A stretch of 35,814 nucleotides of DNA from Thermofilales archaeon. GTDB taxonomy: Archaea > Thermoproteota > Thermoprotei > Thermofilales > Thermofilaceae. Positions within the stretch are counted from its first letter, which is position 1. Each line of letters begins with the position of its first letter. Positions 31,136 to 35,814 of this stretch are shown here, in pieces. The DNA is taken from positions 1 to 35,814 of the forward strand of contig JAPWTS010000010.1 of NCBI GenBank assembly GCA_028275925.1, written 5' to 3'. The position numbers and the translations under genes were made by a program. The notes beneath the pieces are model-generated. The model searched no databases and was not told where the DNA came from. It saw only the letters and a list, made by a program, of their open reading frames with translations.

Positions 31136-31807
31136 GTGGGAGCCCGCAAGCGCGTGGTCGAGCTGTTCGATAGCGTAGCGAAGAGCTACGACGAGTGGTA
31201 CGCCCAACCGGCCGGGCGGGTCGTGCTGCGGACGGAGGCCAGGATGCTCGACGCGGTGCTGCCGGAGGGCGTCGGGGCGGAGGTGGGAGCTGGCACGTGC
31301 GTCTTCCCGCCCCTGCTCTCCCGCGGCAGGGAGATCGTCTGCCTCGAGCCCTCGCTGGGCATGCTCGGCTTGGGCCGCGGCAGATGCCTCCACCCGGTCG
31401 CCGGCACGGCGGAGGAGCCCCCCGTCCGGCCCGGCTCCCTGGACTTCGCCTACATGGTGACCGTGCTCGAGTTCCTCGAGGACCCGCTGGAAGCCGTCCA
31501 AGCTGTGCGGGGCTTGCTGAAGCGGGGCGGCGTGCTGGCCGTTCTCTTCATCGAAAGGGAGAGCCGGTGGGGGAGGCTCTACGCGGAGCTCGCGGAGAAG
31601 CGCGCGGACCCCGTCCTCGCCGCTGCCCGCTTCCTGACGCTGAGGGAGGTGCTCGAGCTAGTGGAGCGCGCGGGCCTCAGGGTGAAGCGCGTCCTGCAGG
31701 CGCTCGACTACGAGCCGCTCACCGTGCCGGAGGCCGAACCGCCTGTATACGAGGGAGGCTCGTGCGGCGATTGCGGGGTAGCCCTCGTCGCTGCCGCGCG
31801 AGAGTAG
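31136..31807 (+). CDS. SAM-dependent class I methyltransferase
   Basis: 223 residues from GTG 31136, 28 bases after the TATA-like ccttatcc (31104-31112). Starts VVELFDSVAKSYDEWYAQPAGRVV, common in UbiE/Methyltransf_11 proteins. Motif I GAEVGAGTCVFPPLL (near 48-62), acidic end of strand two VCLEPSLGML, motif III/IV LDFAYMVTVLEFLEDP (about 102-117) and post-motif LKRGGVLAVLFIERES. The end contains SCGDCGVALV, two Cys that might bind metal. The substrate is unknown. Separated by 60 bases from the ThiN-fusion gene, with its own promoter. Confidence 0.87.
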   Translation: MGARKRVVELFDSVAKSYDEWYAQPAGRVVLRTEARMLDAVLPEGVGAEVGAGTCVFPPLLSRGREIVCLEPSLGMLGLGRGRCLHPVAGTAEEPPVRPGSLDFAYMVTVLEFLEDPLEAVQAVRGLLKRGGVLAVLFIERESRWGRLYAELAEKRADPVLAAARFLTLREVLELVERAGLRVKRVLQALDYEPLTVPEAEPPVYEGGSCGDCGVALVAAARE

Positions 31808-31878
31808 GTTCCCGCGCTTCGGCTCCGCTTCAGTTTACGCGTGGGAACTCCTTTTAAATCGCGCTCCCCTCGGCTTGC

Positions 31879-32406
31879 GTGGAGCCTCGCGTACTCGGCG
31901 ACGAGGTGGTCGCTGTCGGGAGGCGCGTGAAGCTGCTGAAGCGCAGGTTCGAGTTCGGAGGCGGCGTGTTCGAGAAGGACGTTGTGGCGTTCGGCGAAGC
32001 GGCTATCGTGGTCCCCCTGCTCGAGAGCGGGAAGGTCGTGATGGTGAGGCAGTGGAGGCCTGCGGTCAAGGCGTGGGTGCTGGAGGTGCCGGCTGGGAGG
32101 GTGGAGCCGGGCGAGAGTCCCGAGCAAGCTGCGCGGCGGGAGCTGGAGGAGGAGGTCGGCTACGCGGCGGGCGAGCTGGTGAAGCTCGCCACCGCTTACG
32201 CGACGCCCGGGTACAGCGATGAGGTGATGCACTTCTTCGCCGCTCTGGAGCTCGAGAGGCGGAGGGCCCACCCCGAAGCCGGCGAGATCCTGAATGTGGT
32301 CGAGGTGGACCCGGACGCCTACTTCGCCTCGGCCGGCCGCGAGGTCCTCGACCTGAAGACCGTGGCCGCGCTCGCCCTCTGCAAGGCTCGGGGTCTGCTG
32401 CGATAG
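31879..32406 (+). CDS. NUDIX hydrolase, ADP-ribose pyrophosphatase-like
   Basis: 175 residues from GTG 31879, 24 bases after the TATA-like cttttaaatcg (31851-31861). The full Nudix box is present: GRVEPGESPEQAARRELEEEVGY (G-x5-E-x7-R-E-L-x-E-E-x-G; about residues 73-95). Upstream VVMVRQWRPAVKAWVLEVPAG and downstream YATPGYSDEVMHFFAALEL match the ADP-ribose pyrophosphatase subgroup (E-V-P-A-G, then S-x-G-x-x-D/E). It should hydrolyse ADP-ribose or related nucleoside diphosphate sugars. The flippase gene follows 3 bases after its stop. Confidence 0.92.
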   Translation: MEPRVLGDEVVAVGRRVKLLKRRFEFGGGVFEKDVVAFGEAAIVVPLLESGKVVMVRQWRPAVKAWVLEVPAGRVEPGESPEQAARRELEEEVGYAAGELVKLATAYATPGYSDEVMHFFAALELERRRAHPEAGEILNVVEVDPDAYFASAGREVLDLKTVAALALCKARGLLR

Positions 32407-32409
32407 CCG

Positions 32410-33906
32410 GTGAGGGGCGTGGGGCTGAAGCTGACGGGCGCGCTGTTCTACGCGGCGAAGCTGTACGGGCTGGTCGTCGGCGCCGCTTTCATCCTGCTCA
32501 TCACGAGGAACCTTGCACCCGAGGAGTACGGGGCTTGGAGCGTGATCTCGTCCCTGCTCGCCTACGCGACCGCTGGAACTGTGGTGAACTACTGGGTGAC
32601 GAGGTTCAGGGCTTACGGCGACGCGAGCGCGACGAGCACCGGCCTCGCGCTGGCCGCTGGCTTCTCGCTGGCGGCGCTCGCCGCCTTCGCCGCGCTGGCG
32701 GGGAGCCTGCCGAGGCTGTTCGGAATTCCGCTGGCAGCCGCTTGGCTCGCGCTGCCCTACATCCCCGTGCTCTACGCCAACTCTGCGCTTTACGCGGCCG
32801 TTTACGCGGTTAAGCCGCGGGCTGCAGCCCTCTCGGAGTTCGCGTTCGAGACGGCGAAGCTGGCCGCCGCTCTAGTGTTCGCGCTCGGCGGTCGGGTGAC
32901 GCTGTGGGAGGCGATGCTCTCAGTTCTCGCTGGGTACGCGGCGCAGCTGACCAGCCTAGCGTTGGCAGCCGGCGGCGAGGCTTTGAGGAGGCCGAGCGCC
33001 GGCACAGCCGGAAGAATGCTCTCCTACTCCTGGCTGAGCGCGATGTCGCTACTCGCCTCGCTGATCGGCACGGCGGACGCCCTCCTAATCTCCCACTTCT
33101 CCTCCAACGAGGCTGTCGCGTACTACACGGTCGTCCTTGTGTACTCCAACGCTATCGCCTACTCCTACCTCCTCGCCAGGGGTCTGTACCAGCGATTGCT
33201 CTCCGCCGGCAACCGGCCGGAGCTTGTCGAGGAGTCGCTGAGGGCGGTGCTCCTCCTCGCCATACCCTCAACAGTTGGCGCGGTCGCGCTAGCGCCGAAC
33301 CTCCTCTACCTCCTCAACCCCCTGTACGCGAGAGGGGCTGACGTGCTGCGGGCAGCCGCGCTAACCGCTATGCTCGGCACCGTCAATGGAGTTCTCCTCG
33401 ACGCTGTCCAGGGCGCTGAGAGGGTTGACGCAGCGGCTGTCTCCCACAGGGAGCTGGTCAAATCGAAGCTGTTCAAGGTCGTAGCGTTGAGCTACGCGAA
33501 GGACGCTGTGGCGCTACCGGGGATAGCCCTTTCTATAGCCTTGGCGAGGGACCCGGTGAGTGTCGCTGCGGGGGCCAGGCTCTCCTGGCTCGCCGCCGAG
33601 CTCCTCGCGACCGCAGCGCTCGCCGGGTGGGCGAAGAGCTTGGGCGTGCGCGCGCCCGCCAGGGAGGCTCTCGAGTTCGCGATCGCCGCCCTCGCAGCCA
33701 GCCTCCCCGCCCTCCTGATCAACCCGCTGAGGATCAGGGAGGCTCTCCTAACACTGCTCGCCGCCGCCCTAACGTACTTCGCCACACTCTACCTCTTGAG
33801 CCGCTGGTTCCGCCTCCAAGTCTCTCAAGCGCTCAAGCTCCTCGCGAAAGCGCCGGAAAAAGGTGAAACGGGTCGTTTCTGTATCAGCCCCTTTTCTTTC
33901 CGTTAG
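32410..33906 (+). CDS. Oligosaccharide/polysaccharide flippase-like membrane protein (MOP superfamily)
   Basis: 498 residues from GTG 32410, 3 bases after the NUDIX stop, so probably co-transcribed. About 12-14 membrane segments with the start typical of Wzx/polysaccharide-export proteins: LYGLVVGAAFILLITRNLAPEEYGAWSVISSLLAYA (18-53, with R-x-L-x-P-x-E-Y-G). Mid region ADALLISHFSSNEAVAYYTVVLVYSNAI (about 220-247) and late LAPNLLYLLNPLYARGADVLR match the family's repeats. Presumably moves lipid-linked sugars or other lipid intermediates across the membrane for S-layer glycosylation or envelope polymers. No glycosyltransferase is adjacent. Tail after about 475 (EKGETGRFCISPFSFR) is unusual and may be disordered. 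Confidence 0.85.
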   Translation: MRGVGLKLTGALFYAAKLYGLVVGAAFILLITRNLAPEEYGAWSVISSLLAYATAGTVVNYWVTRFRAYGDASATSTGLALAAGFSLAALAAFAALAGSLPRLFGIPLAAAWLALPYIPVLYANSALYAAVYAVKPRAAALSEFAFETAKLAAALVFALGGRVTLWEAMLSVLAGYAAQLTSLALAAGGEALRRPSAGTAGRMLSYSWLSAMSLLASLIGTADALLISHFSSNEAVAYYTVVLVYSNAIAYSYLLARGLYQRLLSAGNRPELVEESLRAVLLLAIPSTVGAVALAPNLLYLLNPLYARGADVLRAAALTAMLGTVNGVLLDAVQGAERVDAAAVSHRELVKSKLFKVVALSYAKDAVALPGIALSIALARDPVSVAAGARLSWLAAELLATAALAGWAKSLGVRAPAREALEFAIAALAASLPALLINPLRIREALLTLLAAALTYFATLYLLSRWFRLQVSQALKLLAKAPEKGETGRFCISPFSFR

Positions 33907-33967
33907 CTAGAAATAACACAAATAAAGCATATATAGCGGCGAGGCTAAGAGGAAGCGGCATCTAGAG

Positions 33968-34651
33968 ATGAGGTGCTCCGCCGTTACGGCCGTAGAGCTC
34001 TTTAACGAGCTATCCGGACGCTTCGAAAAATTAGAGGAGGAGGTAAAGGATTCAGCCACAAAATTCATAGAAGGCGTATGGGAAGATTTCCTAGAAGAAT
34101 TGGAAGCCGCGTTCGGAGATGCATTCGAGCTTGGTTTGGAGGGCAGGAACCTGCAGGAGACCTTTGCCTTGCTTGACAGGCTGGTAGTCCAGTACAGGGG
34201 CAGGCTTGAAGCTTTAGTGGAGGAGCTTAAGCGTAGGCTGTCGGAAGAGCTGCTCAGGGAGCTGGAGTCGAAGGTTAAACTCGCGCTGGAAGCTTTCGAG
34301 CAGGTATTAAGGCTCCTTCACATGTTCTACCTCCACTCGGGTGACGAGTGGTTCCTCTACTTGGCGATGCTGCTGTACGCGCTGTACAAGTCGCGCTACC
34401 CAGACTCTATTTACGCAATAGCGGGTCTCGGCAAGTTCCTGAGGAACGAGCTCGAGGAGGCATTCGCGCTGGCGGCGTACGCTGCCCGCGAGAGGTTGCC
34501 CCGGCGACCGCCAGCGGCGAATCCGTGGGAGAACCCTAAGGAGTGGGCTAAGGCGCTGGAGCTCTCATACCACTACGAGATAGGGATGAACGTTGCCGCC
34601 GAGCTGATGCGCGAGTGGGGCATCGCCGATGCGCTCCGCGAGCCAGAATGA
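33968..34651 (+). CDS. Helical hypothetical protein coupled to a PIN-domain gene
   Basis: 227 residues from ATG 33968; a strong TATA gcatatatagc (33928-33938) precedes it. N-terminal 125 residues are charged and heptad-like (ELFNELSGRFEKLEEEVKDSATKF; VVQYRGRLEALVEELKRRLSEELLRELESKVKLALEAFE), predicting long coiled coils. A hydrophobic patch follows (LHMFYLHSGDEWFLYLAMLLYALYK, 117-141), which could be a buried helix pair rather than a membrane anchor. The end is helical. The first 350 bases are clearly less GC-rich than the window. It overlaps the PIN gene by 23 bases. No family recognised. As the upstream partner of a PIN protein it could be an antitoxin or targeting subunit, although it is larger than known VapB antitoxins. 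Confidence 0.72.
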   Translation: MRCSAVTAVELFNELSGRFEKLEEEVKDSATKFIEGVWEDFLEELEAAFGDAFELGLEGRNLQETFALLDRLVVQYRGRLEALVEELKRRLSEELLRELESKVKLALEAFEQVLRLLHMFYLHSGDEWFLYLAMLLYALYKSRYPDSIYAIAGLGKFLRNELEEAFALAAYAARERLPRRPPAANPWENPKEWAKALELSYHYEIGMNVAAELMREWGIADALREPE

Positions 34652-35234
34652 GACGTGTATCCTTCTCGACACGAACATCCTGGTGGATTTCGCTCTAGAT
34701 GTCATCCACGAGCAGCTCAGCGAGGAGGAGCGGGCGGCAGCCGAGTTCGCCCGTAAGCTCGTGCTGCTAAGCGAATGCAAGCTCCTGATCCCCGAGATCG
34801 CTGTAAGCGTCGAATTCCCGCGCGCATTCTCACGCGCGGTGCTCGAACACCACGTGACGAGCGAGGATAAGCTTCGGGCGTGCGTGAACATGCTCAAGTA
34901 CATCGAGCGCATCTTGAAAGTTGCCGGTCACGAAATCGTAAAATGCTGGGACGTTAACGTGCTTAAGATTGCAGCCGGTTGGTACTACAGGATAGAAAAA
35001 GTGAAAGGGTCTGATTGGATTAAGAGGCGGCATCAAGATTTGATAATTTTGGCAACGGCGAAAGCGAACGATGCGTGCTTGATAACCAAGAACCCCAAAG
35101 ATTTCGAGGAAATGATGAAGGTCGTTTCCAGCGCGATCCCCCTCTGCTCCGTTGGGGTGTCGGGATCGCGAGTGCGCGTAAGCTGGTTGAACACCGATCC
35201 GGTAAAATGCGTCGAGAGCTTGACCGGAGCTTAG
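34629..35234 (+). CDS. PIN-domain protein, possible toxin of a two-gene unit
   Basis: 201 residues from ATG 34629, overlapping the helical gene. PIN fold: CILLDTNILVDFALD (10-24, D14), LLIPEIAVSVEF (52-63, E56 or E62), RRHQDLIILATAKAND (133-148, D137) and ACLITKNPKDFEEM (149-162, D158). The Asp often found at the position of N155 is replaced, as in many PilT-type proteins with LVTRN-x-x-D-F. A helical insert (about 65-130) makes it longer than the usual 130-140-residue VapC. The DNA between 34880 and 35110 is AT-rich for this genome, suggesting recent acquisition with its partner. Expected activity: magnesium-dependent RNA cleavage. Confidence 0.82.
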   Translation: MRSASQNETCILLDTNILVDFALDVIHEQLSEEERAAAEFARKLVLLSECKLLIPEIAVSVEFPRAFSRAVLEHHVTSEDKLRACVNMLKYIERILKVAGHEIVKCWDVNVLKIAAGWYYRIEKVKGSDWIKRRHQDLIILATAKANDACLITKNPKDFEEMMKVVSSAIPLCSVGVSGSRVRVSWLNTDPVKCVESLTGA

Positions 35235-35238
35235 CGCG

Positions 35239-35475
35239 CTACGTTACCCAGACGTTCGCCTTCCTGAGAACCTCGATGAAGTCCTCGAGGTCGAGGCCCG
35301 AAAGCTTCTGGCAGAGCCTGAGGTCCCCGCTCTCTATGAACAGCACCACGGCTGCCCTGACCCGGGGCGGCAGCGAGTTTATGTAGCTCCAGTCGGCCCC
35401 CTGCCTCCTCATCTCCCTAGCTTCCTTCTCCCTCTCCTCTAGCTCCTTCAGCACGTCGTTCACGCTATATCCCAC
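35239..35475 (-). CDS. Small hypothetical protein, possible antitoxin-like
   Basis: 78 residues from GTG 35475 (GTG 35463 is also possible). N-terminal charged helix (VNDVLKELEEREKEAREMRRQG) and then INSLPPRVRAAVVLFIESGDLRLCQKLSGLDLEDFIEVLRKANVWVT. The last 25 residues resemble the C-terminal helices of UPF0175-type archaeal antitoxins (A-x-x-L-x-G-L-x-x-x-x-F-x-x-x-L-x-x-x-x-V). No toxin gene adjoins on the same strand; the PIN gene is convergent with 4 bases between stops. The assignment is weak. Confidence 0.6.
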   Translation of the reverse strand: MGYSVNDVLKELEEREKEAREMRRQGADWSYINSLPPRVRAAVVLFIESGDLRLCQKLSGLDLEDFIEVLRKANVWVT

Positions 35476-35507
35476 AGGTCAGCTCAACCCATCTTTCTGG
35501 AAGTAGC

Positions 35508-35814
35508 CTAAAGCTTCCTCCTCCGTTTAACAAATATCGCGAGCGCGATCGCTGCGGCAACGGCTGCCAAGAGCTCCGGGGGTGGAAGAGGCCACGCTTC
35601 AACTTCCGCGGGCTCGGCCCTGTAGCCGGGGTGGGGGACGGAGACCAGCACCCTCAGCTGGCAGGGCAGGAGCTGGGGCTCCAGCAGCGCCTCCGCGACC
35701 CCCCGCTCGTCCGTCGCCAGCGAGAGCTGCTCGACCGCGTAGCAGCTGGCGGCGGTGAGCCGCACCGGCACGCCGGCGACGGGCGGGCTCACCCTCACGG
35801 TGACGCGGGGCCGC
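35508..35814 (-). CDS. C-terminal end of a surface-anchored protein (partial)
   Basis: The reading frame continues past the right edge of the window with no start visible, so only the last ~101 residues are seen. A beta-rich Ig-like/CARDB-type pattern (TVRVSPPVAGVPVRLTAASCYAVEQLSLATDERGVAEALLEPQ) with two Cys (SCYAV and LPCQLRV) is followed by a proline-rich spacer (EVEAWPLPPPE) and a single C-terminal membrane helix (LLAAVAAAIALAIFVKRRRKL). This indicates an outside domain held by a C-terminal anchor. The topology resembles the protein at 771-2066. Confidence 0.7.
   Translation of the reverse strand, partial: RPRVTVRVSPPVAGVPVRLTAASCYAVEQLSLATDERGVAEALLEPQLLPCQLRVLVSVPHPGYRAEPAEVEAWPLPPPELLAAVAAAIALAIFVKRRRKL

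Noticed and set aside
35464-35472. gatatagc as a promoter for the small gene at 35239-35475
   Set aside because: It lies just inside the coding start; using it would remove the N-terminal helix and leave no good start codon.

Overview
The window looks like a chromosomal segment of a GC-rich hyperthermophilic archaeon of the Thermoproteota, most probably a Thermofilum-like organism (inference; no rRNA or tRNA is present to prove it). The reasons are archaeal-type genes (ThiN-domain regulator ThiR, core MetE-type methionine synthase, PIN toxins, ABC exporters with GTG starts), dense packing with 4-base overlaps, and TATA boxes centred about 26 bases before start codons, i.e. leaderless transcription. 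No insertion sequence, CRISPR array or tRNA was found.

Layout. 1-3925: the end of a probable PD-(D/E)XK nuclease-like gene, a small secreted cysteine-containing protein, and a four-gene operon (secreted anchored protein, membrane protein, ABC permease, ABC ATPase). 3982-5599: bioY and birA, biotin uptake and attachment. 5644-11902: two related AAA/OLD-like ATPases, the second translationally coupled to a possible Toprim-fold partner, flanking a sugar-metabolism group (GT5 glycogen synthase, IolB/KduI-type isomerase, iron alcohol dehydrogenase). 12183-14272: a DMT permease, a 650-base GC-rich non-coding block with a strong TATA box (candidate structured RNA), and a cysteine-containing hypothetical. 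14482-16774: an ABC-2 exporter pair and a VapBC pair. 16845-19310: a TIM-barrel isomerase, then thiR and thiT divergently transcribed. 19439-23539: Zn-dependent dehydrogenase, SF2 helicase, MetE-type methionine synthase. 23638-26636: ABC-2 exporter pair, small hypothetical, DUF123 nuclease-like protein. 26641-31074: ykoC-ykoD-ykoE ECF transporter divergent from a PurM/ThiL-like-ThiN fusion. 31136-33906: methyltransferase, NUDIX hydrolase, flippase. 33968-35814: an AT-richer pair (helical protein plus PIN domain), a small possible antitoxin and the end of a surface protein.

The clearest system is a vitamin B1 regulon. The same pseudo-palindrome (ATAACC-N-GGTTAT) occurs at thiR, thiT, ykoE and the ThiN-fusion gene, in two intergenic regions 11 kb apart, each time between or over the TATA box and the start codon. 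This predicts that ThiR controls its own gene, two thiamine or HMP transporters and the fusion enzyme. ThiT and BioY are solitary ECF S-components, so the single ECF energy module seen here (YkoC/YkoD) may serve them too. The best candidates for undescribed conflict systems are the ATPase/Toprim-like pair (10266-11902) and the helical/PIN pair (33968-35234).
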